Assembly (NCBI GenBank): GCA_031279875.1
Contig: JAITHS010000120.1
Coordinates: 1 to 25,492, forward strand
Length of the DNA: 25,492 bases
Direction: 5' to 3'
Origin: Tannerella sp.
GTDB taxonomy: Bacteria > Bacteroidota > Bacteroidia > Bacteroidales > Tannerellaceae
Shown here: piece after piece, positions 15,461 through 22,944 of the stretch
Layout of the letters: the number at the start of each line of letters is the position of its first letter
How positions within the stretch are numbered: position 1 is the first letter of the stretch
Translations under genes and position numbers: made by a program
Notes under the pieces: generated by a model
Database searches by the model: none
The model's input: the letters and a program-made list of their open reading frames with translations, nothing else
Told to the model about the DNA's origin: nothing

Positions 15461-17419
15461 ATGGGAAAAATTATCGGAATAGACTTGGGAACAACCAACT
15501 CGTGCGTTGCAGTGCTTGAAGGCAACGAACCCGTAGTGATAGCAAACAGCGAAGGCAAACGCACTACGCCTTCCATAGTGGCATTCGTCGAAGGTGGCGA
15601 ACGTAAGGTTGGCGACCCCGCCAAAAGGCAGGCTATTACCAACCCTAAAAAGACTATTTTCTCTATAAAACGCTTTATGGGAGAGACTTTCGACAAGGTG
15701 CAGAAAGAAATCGGACGTGTGCCGTACAGCGTCGTGAGAGGCGATAACAATACGCCTCGCGTTGACATCGACGGAAGGCTTTATACCCCGCAGGAAATAT
15801 CCGCTATGGTACTTCAAAAAATGAAAAAAACAGCGGAAGACTATCTCGGTCAGGAAGTTACGGAAGCCGTCATCACCGTGCCGGCGTATTTCAGCGACTC
15901 GCAACGTCAGGCTACCAAAGAAGCAGGCGAAATAGCAGGGCTTGTTGTTAAACGCATTGTAAATGAGCCTACTGCAGCATCGCTGGCTTATGGTCTCGAC
16001 AAAGCTAACAAGGACATGAAAATCGCCGTGTTCGACCTTGGCGGCGGCACATTCGACATCTCAATACTCGAACTCGGAGGAGGCGTCTTTGAAGTGAAAT
16101 CAACCAACGGCGATACCCACCTCGGCGGCGACGACTTCGACCATGTCATAATAGACTGGCTGGCAGACGAATTTAAATCAACCGAAGGCGTTGACCTCAA
16201 AGCCGACCCTATCGCCCTGCAACGCCTCAAAGAAGCTGCCGAAAAGGCAAAAATAGAACTCTCGTCGTCGATGCAAACCGAAATCAACCTGCCTTACATC
16301 ACAGCAACGGCGTCAGGTCCCAAACACCTTGTAACAAGCCTCTCACGTGCCAAATTCGAACAACTCGCCGACAAACTCATTCAAGCTTGTCTCGAACCAT
16401 GCAAAAAGGCTCTGTCTGACGCAGGAATGAATACTTCCGATATTGACGAAGTAATACTCGTAGGCGGCTCTACACGAATACCTGCCATTCAAGAATTGGT
16501 AGAAAAATTCTTCGGCAAAGCACCCTCAAAAGGCGTAAATCCCGACGAAGTAGTTGCCGTAGGCGCTGCTATTCAGGGCGGAGTGCTTTCGGGAGATGTT
16601 AAAGATGTTGTGCTGCTTGATGTTACACCGCTTTCGCTCGGTATCGAAACAATGGGTAGCGTGATGACACGCCTGATAGATGCCAATACGACCATCCCGA
16701 CAAAGAAATCGGAAGTATTTACAACAGCCGCCGACAATCAGCCGTCGGTCGAAATACACGTTTTGCAGGGCGAACGTTCTCTTGCACGCGACAACAAAAC
16801 CATCGGACGCTTCCATTTAGACGGCATCCCTTCCGCCATGCGCGGAGTGCCGCAGATAGAAGTAACTTTTGATATCGACGCCAACGGTATATTAAATGTA
16901 TCGGCCAAAGACAAAGGAACCGGCAAAGTACAAAGTATCCGCATCGAAGCTTCCAGCGGCTTGACTGACGACGAAATAAAACGCATGAAAGCCGAAGCCG
17001 AAGCCAATGCCGAAGCCGATAAAAAAGAAAAAGAACGTATTGACAAACTGAACCATGCCGACAGCACTATCTTTCAGACCGAAAAGCAGTTGAAAGAACT
17101 CGGCGACAAACTGCCGTCAGACAAAAAGTCGCAAATCGAAGCCGCTCTGCAAAAACTCAAAGATGCCCACAAAGCACAGGATATTGCCGCCATCGACGCT
17201 TCAATGGCCGAACTCAACACCGTCTTTCAAGCCGCAAGTCAGGATTTGTATAACGCCGCCAACGCACAAGGCGACCCGACCGGCGGCGGTGCAGGTGCAG
17301 GCGCAGGCAATCCGTTCGGACAAGGCGGACCGTTTGGCGCTCAAAACCCAAACGCCGGACAGCAACCACCAAAACAAGATGGCGGCGTAACGGATGTTGA
17401 TTTTGAGGAAGTGAAGTAA
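15461..17419 (+). CDS. dnaK: Chaperone DnaK (Hsp70)
   Basis: A 652-residue, full-length cytosolic Hsp70. The ATPase domain opens with [14 protein letters not shown] (5-18) and includes the signatures [14 protein letters not shown] and [14 protein letters not shown]. The substrate-binding domain follows ([39 protein letters not shown]), then the helical lid, and a Gly/Ala/Gln-rich linker (about 608-640) before the acidic tail DVDFEEVK. It uses ATP to bind and release unfolded proteins with DnaJ and GrpE, neither of which is encoded nearby. It is a single-gene transcription unit, bounded by a sigma-54-like element upstream and an intrinsic terminator at 17454-17496. Confidence 0.98.
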   Translation: MGKIIGIDLGTTNSCVAVLEGNEPVVIANSEGKRTTPSIVAFVEGGERKVGDPAKRQAITNPKKTIFSIKRFMGETFDKVQKEIGRVPYSVVRGDNNTPRVDIDGRLYTPQEISAMVLQKMKKTAEDYLGQEVTEAVITVPAYFSDSQRQATKEAGEIAGLVVKRIVNEPTAASLAYGLDKANKDMKIAVFDLGGGTFDISILELGGGVFEVKSTNGDTHLGGDDFDHVIIDWLADEFKSTEGVDLKADPIALQRLKEAAEKAKIELSSSMQTEINLPYITATASGPKHLVTSLSRAKFEQLADKLIQACLEPCKKALSDAGMNTSDIDEVILVGGSTRIPAIQELVEKFFGKAPSKGVNPDEVVAVGAAIQGGVLSGDVKDVVLLDVTPLSLGIETMGSVMTRLIDANTTIPTKKSEVFTTAADNQPSVEIHVLQGERSLARDNKTIGRFHLDGIPSAMRGVPQIEVTFDIDANGILNVSAKDKGTGKVQSIRIEASSGLTDDEIKRMKAEAEANAEADKKEKERIDKLNHADSTIFQTEKQLKELGDKLPSDKKSQIEAALQKLKDAHKAQDIAAIDASMAELNTVFQAASQDLYNAANAQGDPTGGGAGAGAGNPFGQGGPFGAQNPNAGQQPPKQDGGVTDVDFEEVK

Positions 17420-17453
17420 CGCCACTATTCACCAACGATAGATAAATATTAGT

Positions 17454-17496
17454 AAATCCCTGTAAACAGCAAGTTTACGGGGATTTTTGTTTTTTT
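17454..17496 (+). terminator. Intrinsic terminator of dnaK
   Basis: A 14-bp stem (17454-17467 against 17473-17486, one G-T pair) with a 5-base loop is followed by a T-rich run to 17496. It lies 35 bases after the dnaK stop. Its T-run also supplies the -33 TTTG of the next promoter. Confidence 0.85.
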
Positions 17497-17517
17497 GATA
17501 AAAAATAATTATCTTTG
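17486..17517 (+). promoter_or_regulatory. Bacteroidota-type promoter of the radical SAM cassette
   Basis: TTTG at 17486-17489 and TATCTTTG at 17510-17517 are 20 bases apart, matching the TTTG-N19/20-TAnnTTTG consensus. Transcription would begin around 17525, which rules out the upstream TTG at 17495 as the start of the next gene. Confidence 0.8.
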
Positions 17518-17545
17518 CGGTCGAATAAATCTAAATAGAACAATT

Positions 17546-18391
17546 ATGGAAATTAAATCTGTAAACAACACACAACAACCCAATTATCCTACTATTGAGT
17601 TGTTTGTAGAGCATCCGGAATTGTTGTCGCGGAACATTCCGAACAAATGGCTCAAAAATCAATTCGTGGCAACTTCTCTTGCTGCATTTATGCTTTCAAG
17701 TTGCGGAAAAAGTACCGCCGCAAAAATTGAAAAAATTGAAACAGTTGATACTTTGAAAGCAAATAGTCCGACAAGTACGCCACAGACACAAAAGAAAAAG
17801 GCAAAGAAAAATCTTGTTACAAATGTTGCACCTGTTTTTGCACACGGAGAAGGTCGAGGTTCGGTAGGTTGTATAGTATTCTCGCCGCCTGTTTTCATAT
17901 CCGAAGATGAAGCGATGAAAATCATTTTGGATAAATTGAAAGCCGAAGGATACAATTTCAGCAGGGAAAATTGCCCGACTATTCCGCTTGAAGTATTACC
18001 TATTGCAAATGAATGTAGAGCAAAAGAAGGTGCGCCGAAAGGAAACGTAAAAATCGAATTGAAAATGGAAGCTTATAATGAAAATTCCAATTGGTCAATT
18101 CAATTTATTGCGCGAAATGACTACGAGAAATTAAAAAATGATAATTGTTTCTCGTCTGCTACCAGTTACGACCTCAAACGTGCGGCAGAAGTTATCAATC
18201 AGGAGTTAAAAAAACAGAAAGAAACTAATGTAGTTGTTTTTTACGACCCCGTAGCGCAAATTAAATCTAACGATTGGACAAAGGATAAAGAAAACAGAGT
18301 ACTTGCACATAAAGATGAAAAAGAAATGTTGCTCGCACAAGTTGAAGATTTTATTAAATGGCTCAAAACAAATAAAATAACAATAGAATAA
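17546..18391 (+). CDS. Lipoprotein-like putative substrate/partner of the radical SAM enzyme
   Basis: A 281-residue protein. ATG 17546 is chosen because the earlier in-frame TTG (17495) lies inside the promoter. Layout: residues 1-36 are a polar, leader-like segment (NYPTIELFVEHPELLSRNIP), followed by hydrophobic 40-50 and a lipobox LSSC (Cys53) that sits unusually far from the N-terminus. Then come a Thr/Lys-rich linker (60-90), a striking block from Pro96 to Phe117 with HGEGRG and GCIVFSPP, and a mixed charged domain to the end. Cys residues are at 53, 109, 143, 157 and 201. It shares TAATG with the next gene (one-base overlap), so the two are co-translated. I do not recognise a named family. 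The leader-like N-terminus plus the maturase neighbour suggests it is modified by that enzyme; this is inference. Base composition is AT-richer than neighbours. Confidence 0.8.
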   Translation: MEIKSVNNTQQPNYPTIELFVEHPELLSRNIPNKWLKNQFVATSLAAFMLSSCGKSTAAKIEKIETVDTLKANSPTSTPQTQKKKAKKNLVTNVAPVFAHGEGRGSVGCIVFSPPVFISEDEAMKIILDKLKAEGYNFSRENCPTIPLEVLPIANECRAKEGAPKGNVKIELKMEAYNENSNWSIQFIARNDYEKLKNDNCFSSATSYDLKRAAEVINQELKKQKETNVVVFYDPVAQIKSNDWTKDKENRVLAHKDEKEMLLAQVEDFIKWLKTNKITIE

Positions 18392-19497
18392 TGCACGTTA
18401 CCTTGCATCTAACAACAGGCTGCAATTTGAATTGTCGCTATTGCTATTCGCCACCGACAAGTCGTAATGATATGTCGCAGCAAACGGCTTTTCAAACTAT
18501 TGATTTTATTTCCGAAAACTATCCTGTCAATACGGGAATTATATTTTTTGGCGGCGAGCCGCTTTTGAAAAAGGATTTAATTAAAGAAACCATTGCATAC
18601 AGCCATACAAAATCAGGATATTTTCATTACAAAGTTACTACAAACGGCATTTTACTTGATAATGATTTTTTGGAATATGCAAGCAAAGTAAATTTGCAAA
18701 TCTCTATTAGCGTTGACGGTAACGAGCAGGCACACAATACATTCAGACGATTTCCCGACGGCAGCACAACTTTCGGAATTGTAAACGAAAAAATTGATTT
18801 GCTTCTACATTATCAACCCTATTCCAAAGTATTAATGACTGTTTCGCCCGAAACGCTTGCGCATTATGCCGATTCGGTTGAGTTCCTTCTGAATAAAGGC
18901 TTCAAATATATAATTGTTTCGCTTGATTTTTCTTCAAAAAACTGGAATAACATCTCTCTCAAAGAATTAAAACGACAATACAAGCGCATTTCCGCAATTT
19001 ATGAAACACGCATTTTAAAAGAAGAAAAATTTTATTTTTCGCCTTTTGAAATGAAACTTGCAAGTCATATACGCAAAAACAATTTTGAATGTTATCAATG
19101 TCATTTAGCCCAAAGGCAAATTTCGGTTGCTTTTGACGGACTGATTTATCCTTGTGTGCAGTTTGTGAAAAACAGCGAATATGCTATCGGCTACGTTACG
19201 GAAGGAATTGACGGTGAAACACAAAATCGGCTTTATAAAGAATCGAAAACTCAAACGGAAGAATGTTTGAAATGTGATTATAATCCGCGCTGTAACAACA
19301 AATGCAGCTGTTTGAGTTGGCAACTTACAGGCACAATCAATCAAGTTTCGCCGCTTATCTGCGAAACGGAACGAATATTGATTCCGATAGCAGACAAGTT
19401 AGGCGAGAAACTGTTTAAGAAAGCTTCTCCAATGTTTATACAAAAACATTACAACGCCGTATTTCCCATTTTGTCAATGATTGAAGATATGCAATAA
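18391..19497 (+). CDS. Radical SAM/SPASM-domain enzyme (peptide/protein maturase type)
   Basis: A 368-residue enzyme. The radical SAM [4Fe-4S] motif CxxxCxxC is at Cys11, 15 and 18 (CNLNCRYC), and the SAM-binding FFGGEP is at 52-57. The C-terminal SPASM domain, which binds additional iron-sulfur clusters, is complete: CHLAQRQISVAFDG then GLIYPC, later CLKCDYNPRCNNKCSC (the CX2CX5CX3C spacing) and a final Cys in ICETER. SPASM enzymes mostly modify peptides or proteins using a 5'-deoxyadenosyl radical. The GGEP motif and the lack of HGGE-type sulfatase-maturase features argue for a peptide maturase. It starts at the stop codon of the 281-residue partner, the obvious candidate substrate. Sampled GC is low here (18 of 60 bases at 18961-19020) compared with dnaK (31 of 60 at 16201-16260), suggesting separate ancestry. 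Confidence 0.9.
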   Translation: MHVTLHLTTGCNLNCRYCYSPPTSRNDMSQQTAFQTIDFISENYPVNTGIIFFGGEPLLKKDLIKETIAYSHTKSGYFHYKVTTNGILLDNDFLEYASKVNLQISISVDGNEQAHNTFRRFPDGSTTFGIVNEKIDLLLHYQPYSKVLMTVSPETLAHYADSVEFLLNKGFKYIIVSLDFSSKNWNNISLKELKRQYKRISAIYETRILKEEKFYFSPFEMKLASHIRKNNFECYQCHLAQRQISVAFDGLIYPCVQFVKNSEYAIGYVTEGIDGETQNRLYKESKTQTEECLKCDYNPRCNNKCSCLSWQLTGTINQVSPLICETERILIPIADKLGEKLFKKASPMFIQKHYNAVFPILSMIEDMQ

Positions 19498-19509
19498 CAA
19501 AAATATTAG

Positions 19510-19517
19510 TATCTTTG
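19510..19517 (+). promoter_or_regulatory. Bacteroidota-type -7 element for argB
   Basis: TATCTTTG lies 25 bases before the argB ATG. No good TTTG -33 is seen at the standard spacing, because the region is inside the end of the radical SAM gene. Confidence 0.65.
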
Positions 19518-19542
19518 CATCCTCAAATTATCAAACCGACGA

Positions 19543-20313
19543 ATGAAACAACTGACAATAATTAAAGTTGGAGGCGCAATAGTTGAAGAAAACAGCGCCC
19601 TGAACATTCTGCTGGCAAGTTTTGCCGCTATTGATGGAGCAAAAATACTCGTTCACGGCGGCGGAAGACTTGCTACTGTGATGTGTAACCGTCTCGGAAT
19701 AGAAAGCCGCATGATAGACGGACGACGTATAACAGACGAGGAGACTTTGAACGTTGTAACGATGGTTTACGGCGGACTTGTAAACAAAAATATCGTAGCA
19801 CGGCTACAATCTCTCGGTGTCAATGCTGTGGGGCTGACCGGCGCAGATATGAACGTTATTCGCTCCGAAAAACGTCCCGTTAAGGATATTGACTATGGCT
19901 ATGCCGGTGATGTCAAAGAAGTTTGCATTGATGCTTTTAACATGCTGCTTGAAGGTGGTTTCATACCGGTATTGTCGCCTCTTACACATGACGGTAAAGG
20001 CCTGATGCTCAACACTAATGCCGACACTATTGCATCCGAAACAGCCAAAGCCATGTCGAAAGTTTACGACGTAACATTAATATATTGTTTTGAAAAAAGC
20101 GGTGTTCTGCAAGACGAACACGACGATACCTCCGTCATCTCCCGCCTTGACAGCGCGCTATATGCGGAGTATGTAAGTAAAGGAATTATAACCGGAGGCA
20201 TGATACCCAAATTAGATAACGCATTTCGAGCCATTGCTTCCGGCGTCCGTCGCGTTATAATAACAAAAGCATCCGCCCTCAACGCACCCGAACAAGGTAC
20301 TGTGATAGAATAA
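19543..20313 (+). CDS. argB: N-acetylglutamate kinase (or N-succinylglutamate kinase)
   Basis: A 256-residue amino-acid-kinase-fold enzyme of the arginine pathway, phosphorylating the gamma-carboxylate of an N-acylated glutamate with ATP in the cytosol. Visible residues: IKVGGAIV with Lys8, HGGG (38-41), [11 protein letters not shown] with Arg62, [20 protein letters not shown] (Asn/Asp) and [10 protein letters not shown] with the late catalytic Lys. Length and motif order are normal. Some Bacteroidota use succinylated rather than acetylated intermediates in arginine synthesis, so the natural acyl group may be succinyl. No other arg gene is present in the window. The sulfatase gene begins 16 bases after its stop and may be co-transcribed. 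Confidence 0.93.
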   Translation: MKQLTIIKVGGAIVEENSALNILLASFAAIDGAKILVHGGGRLATVMCNRLGIESRMIDGRRITDEETLNVVTMVYGGLVNKNIVARLQSLGVNAVGLTGADMNVIRSEKRPVKDIDYGYAGDVKEVCIDAFNMLLEGGFIPVLSPLTHDGKGLMLNTNADTIASETAKAMSKVYDVTLIYCFEKSGVLQDEHDDTSVISRLDSALYAEYVSKGIITGGMIPKLDNAFRAIASGVRRVIITKASALNAPEQGTVIE

Positions 20314-20329
20314 ATATACATTATATAAT

Positions 20330-21688
20330 ATGTCAAAATCAGTCAACACAATTCTTCTCGGTACGACAGCACTTACTCTATTTGCCGAAAATAAGCAAAA
20401 CTCAACTGCCGTAACAAAGTCCCCGCGTCCTAACGTTATCTTTGTTCTGACCGACGACCTCGGCTATTCCGACCTCAGTTGCTACGGCAATCCTGTTATC
20501 CACACGCCGTTTCTCGATTCTTTGGCAGCAAACGGCGTCAGAGCAACAAACTACTGCGTTACAAGCCCTTCCAGCACGCCTTCACGGGCATCGCTGCTAA
20601 CAGGACGCTATGCCACGCGCTCAAAACTGCCCACTCCGATAGGCCCCGGCTCTAAATTTGGTATAGCCGACGAAGAGATAACTATCGCCGAAGTACTTAA
20701 AAGCGTCGGCTACAATACCGCTATGGTCGGCAAATGGCATCTGGGCGATAACCGCACGTTTAACCATCCGAACTCACAAGGTTTTGATTCGTATTTCGGA
20801 CTTCTGTATAGCCATGACTATCGCCCTCCGTATGTCAATACCGATTCTACGCTGTACCTTTTCCGAGACCGCATACCGGAAAGAAAACTCACTACCGATA
20901 CGGTTCTGACAGCTCTTTACACCGATGAAGCGATACGTTTTGTGAGCCGACAGACTAATGACAAGCCGTTTTTCCTCTACCTTTCTTATAACATGCCGCA
21001 TCTGCCGATTGCTTTTGCGGCGCAGGCTTCGGCGCTTGCCAAAAAACGTGATTATAACGGTGAACTTGGCGCTATCGTCGAAGAAATGGATGAAAATCTG
21101 GCCCGATTGTGGCAAACACTTGAAAAACTTGGGCTTGATGATAATACCGTATTCATGTTTTCGAGCGACAATGGCCCATGGGTGGAATATCCCGAACGTA
21201 TGGCGGGCGACGGACAGACACTTCGTAACCATGTGGGCGCCGCAGGTATTTTCAGAGGCTCAAAAGGACAAACATACGAGGGTGGCGTCCGCGAACCGTT
21301 TATCGTTTACTGGAAAGACCGGTTGCAGAAAGGGCTGCTGTTCAATCCTGTCAGCAATTTGGACGTATTTCCTACTCTTACGGAATGGGCAGGCGCGTCT
21401 CCGAATGTCAATAAGCCGCTCGACGGTCAGTCGATTGCTACTCTTCTTACGGGTGAGGCCGACCGCAAAAACTATGTCCACCGTCCGTTTTATCTTGTCA
21501 ACGGAAAAGTAGAAGCCGTTCGCGACGGTCAGTGGAAATATCGCGAAGTATCTTCGTCGGGTCCCGAACTGTATAACGTCAACCGTGACCCAAGTGAGCG
21601 TGTCAATTTGATAGACATAGAACATGTCAAAGCCAAAGAGATGAAAAAACTCTTCGATGCCGCCGCCGCAGATGTAAATATGAAGTAA
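20330..21688 (+). CDS. Serine-type family S1 sulfatase
   Basis: A 452-residue arylsulfatase-like enzyme. The formylglycine site is S82-T83-P84-S85-R86 ([12 protein letters not shown]), so Ser82, not Cys, would be converted to formylglycine by an anaerobic radical SAM maturase. Calcium and active-site residues include TDDLG (Asp42-Asp43), GKWHLG (Lys135, His137), MPHLP (His224) and SSDNG (Asp280-Asn281), then [15 protein letters not shown], a typical S1 segment. The N-terminus ([16 protein letters not shown]) is a weak signal peptide; export is likely but not certain. Such enzymes remove sulfate from host or algal glycans, for example fucans or mucin. It is unlinked to the fucose-type operon but could feed it; that link is speculative. 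Confidence 0.93.
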   Translation: MSKSVNTILLGTTALTLFAENKQNSTAVTKSPRPNVIFVLTDDLGYSDLSCYGNPVIHTPFLDSLAANGVRATNYCVTSPSSTPSRASLLTGRYATRSKLPTPIGPGSKFGIADEEITIAEVLKSVGYNTAMVGKWHLGDNRTFNHPNSQGFDSYFGLLYSHDYRPPYVNTDSTLYLFRDRIPERKLTTDTVLTALYTDEAIRFVSRQTNDKPFFLYLSYNMPHLPIAFAAQASALAKKRDYNGELGAIVEEMDENLARLWQTLEKLGLDDNTVFMFSSDNGPWVEYPERMAGDGQTLRNHVGAAGIFRGSKGQTYEGGVREPFIVYWKDRLQKGLLFNPVSNLDVFPTLTEWAGASPNVNKPLDGQSIATLLTGEADRKNYVHRPFYLVNGKVEAVRDGQWKYREVSSSGPELYNVNRDPSERVNLIDIEHVKAKEMKKLFDAAAADVNMK

Positions 21689-21882
21689 ATAGTGCCTGTC
21701 CGCTACGTTTTTCGCTTAATCGCTTCATTACGAGGACGTTAACGCACAGAGCATTCGTAGTCCAGCAGGGACGACACTTTATTAACCGGTGACTTCAGTC
21801 TCCGGTGAGAGGAGTCATATCAACAATAGTCCCGCATGGGACGACACTTGGTTGCGCCGCTGATAATGACGCACAGGGCATT

Positions 21883-21950
21883 CGTCATTGCGAGGAACGA
21901 AGCAATCCAGAGAAAAGGCACGCTGGATTGCTTCGTTCCTCGCAATGACG
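21883..21950. repeat. Perfect 28-bp inverted repeat (dispersed-repeat hairpin)
   Basis: Arms 21883-21910 and 21923-21950 are exact reverse complements around a 12-base loop. The right arm is the start of the 38-base copy that recurs at 10134-10171. The element would form a long stable hairpin in RNA from either strand, and may serve as a terminator for the convergent sulfatase and cutC genes. Confidence 0.9.
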
Positions 21951-21960
21951 TGGTACCGTC
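21923..21960 (+). repeat. Dispersed repeat, copy B (38 bp identical to 10134-10171)
   Basis: All 38 bases match 10134-10171. Here the copy is the right arm of the 28-bp inverted repeat plus 10 further bases. Confidence 0.9.
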
Positions 21961-22023
21961 TGCTTTCTGCCGTCTGCTTTCTGCTTTCTGCTATCTGCCT
22001 TCTGCTTTCTGCCTTCTGCTTTC
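21961..22023 (+). repeat. Heptanucleotide array (TGCTTTC-like, nine units)
   Basis: Nine consecutive 7-base units fit TGCtTTC with small changes (TGCCGTC, TGCTATC, TGCCTTC), followed by TGCAAAC. The array directly abuts the dispersed repeat. Variation in unit number would be expected between strains; the array is non-coding, so phase-variable protein expression is not suggested. Confidence 0.9.
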
Positions 22024-22113
22024 TGCAAACCGCTTGCAGGGTTTAAAACCACTGCAAGGGTTTGGAGCGAAAAACGTCATAATTTTCCACCTTTGTCGGC
22101 AGCGTTATCTGAA

Positions 22114-22848
22114 TTACACCAGCAGCGCAGCGACCCGATGGCGGTCTGTTTGGACGGTCTCAAACTCCGAAGTCGGAGCGGCGGCGCCCATCGGGACATT
22201 GTCGTTGCGGTAAACCATTCGACTTTTAACAACGCTTCGCATCGAAGCATGAAACTCACGTGCGCCGGTCTCGGCCTCAATACGCGCGATATTATGTTCG
22301 TTAATGCCGCATCCGGGCATTATGATTATCCTCTCGTTGGCTTGTCGTATCAACTTTTCTATCAGCGGAATACCTGCTGTTGCGTCAGGCTGTTGACCGG
22401 AAGTCAGCACGCGGTCGCATCCGAGTAAAATCAGTTGTTCGAGAGCCTCAAAAGGGTTACGACAAACGTCAAAAGCCCGATGACACGTAACTGACAGCGG
22501 GCGTGCAGCCTTAATCAAAGTAGTCATCAACCCGACGTCGATAGAGCCGTCTTCCGTGAGACAGCCGAACACGACGCCGTGAACGCCAAGTTTTTTAGCC
22601 ATCTCAATGTCATGCAGCATAGTAGTAATCTCTGCATTGTTGTACAGAAAATCACCGCCACGCGGCCTGATAATCACGTTAATATCAATATGTTGCGTCA
22701 ACATTTGTGCCGTACGTATCATACCGTATGAAGGCGTTGTGCCGCCTTCCGGAATACCGGCGCACAATTCAACTCTTGCCGCGCCACCGGCCTCTGCTTC
22801 TACGCAACTCAAAGCCGAGTTTGCGCATATTTCAATAATTCTTGCCAT
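22114..22848 (-). CDS. cutC: CutC-family protein (copper homeostasis protein CutC)
   Basis: A 244-residue TIM-barrel protein with family marks at the N-terminus (IEICANSALSCVEAEAGGAARVELCA), then GGTTPSYGMI, VIIRPRGGDFLY, HGVVFGCLTEDG, TCHRAFDVCRNP, LTSGQQPDA and an MPGCGIN...REFHAS close. CutC was linked to copper tolerance, but its biochemical activity is uncertain. It is cytoplasmic and of normal length. It lies on the minus strand, divergent from the large plug protein with a 96-base shared control region, and convergent with the sulfatase across the repeat island. Confidence 0.93.
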   Translation of the reverse strand: MARIIEICANSALSCVEAEAGGAARVELCAGIPEGGTTPSYGMIRTAQMLTQHIDINVIIRPRGGDFLYNNAEITTMLHDIEMAKKLGVHGVVFGCLTEDGSIDVGLMTTLIKAARPLSVTCHRAFDVCRNPFEALEQLILLGCDRVLTSGQQPDATAGIPLIEKLIRQANERIIIMPGCGINEHNIARIEAETGAREFHASMRSVVKSRMVYRNDNVPMGAAAPTSEFETVQTDRHRVAALLV

Positions 22849-22908
22849 AATTTTTTTGTAAAAATAGCGATTTTTTTTTGAAAAACTTGCAAAATATAAA
22901 AAAAAGCA

Positions 22909-22917
22909 GTACTTTTG
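22909..22917 (+). promoter_or_regulatory. Bacteroidota-type -7 element for the plug-domain protein
   Basis: TACTTTTG at 22910-22917 fits TAnnTTTG, with a CTTG at 22886-22889 (20 bases upstream) as a partial -33. On the minus strand TATATTTTGC (22889-22898) is a weaker, overlapping candidate for cutC, so the two divergent promoters may interfere. Confidence 0.5.
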
Positions 22918-22944
22918 GCAAATTTTTTACCAAACATCATTCTT

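Larger units (their letters stand above)
21689..22113. repeat. Intergenic repeat island (425 bases, no gene)
   Basis: The stretch between the sulfatase and cutC has no credible gene. It has near-direct repeats (21758-21779 and 21827-21849, both ending GGGACGACACTT; ACGCACAG-GCATTCGT-type copies starting at 21741 and 21870), a small perfect hairpin (GTCCC/GGGAC at 21829-21842), the 28-bp inverted repeat at 21883-21950, the heptamer array at 21961-22023 and a repeated TGCAGGGTTT/TGCAAGGGTTT pair around 22032-22062. Open frames crossing it are repeat-derived. Confidence 0.75.

Noticed and set aside
17495..17545. TTG start giving a 298-residue partner protein
   Set aside because: It lies inside the -33/-7 promoter region; the ATG at 17546 follows the expected transcription start.
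18391..19497. Radical SAM enzyme as the sulfatase maturase (anSME) for the nearby Ser-type sulfatase
   Set aside because: It has FFGGEP and an N-terminus unlike anSME, and it is coupled to the 281-residue partner, not to the sulfatase.
21961..22023. CRISPR-like array
   Set aside because: Seven-base units without spacers and no cas genes.
21689..22113. Insertion sequence remnant
   Set aside because: No transposase fragment or target-site duplication is visible; only small repeat modules.
21836..22213. Open frame of 125 residues over the repeat island
   Set aside because: Composed of the inverted repeat and heptamer array and overlapping cutC antisense; no protein-like features.
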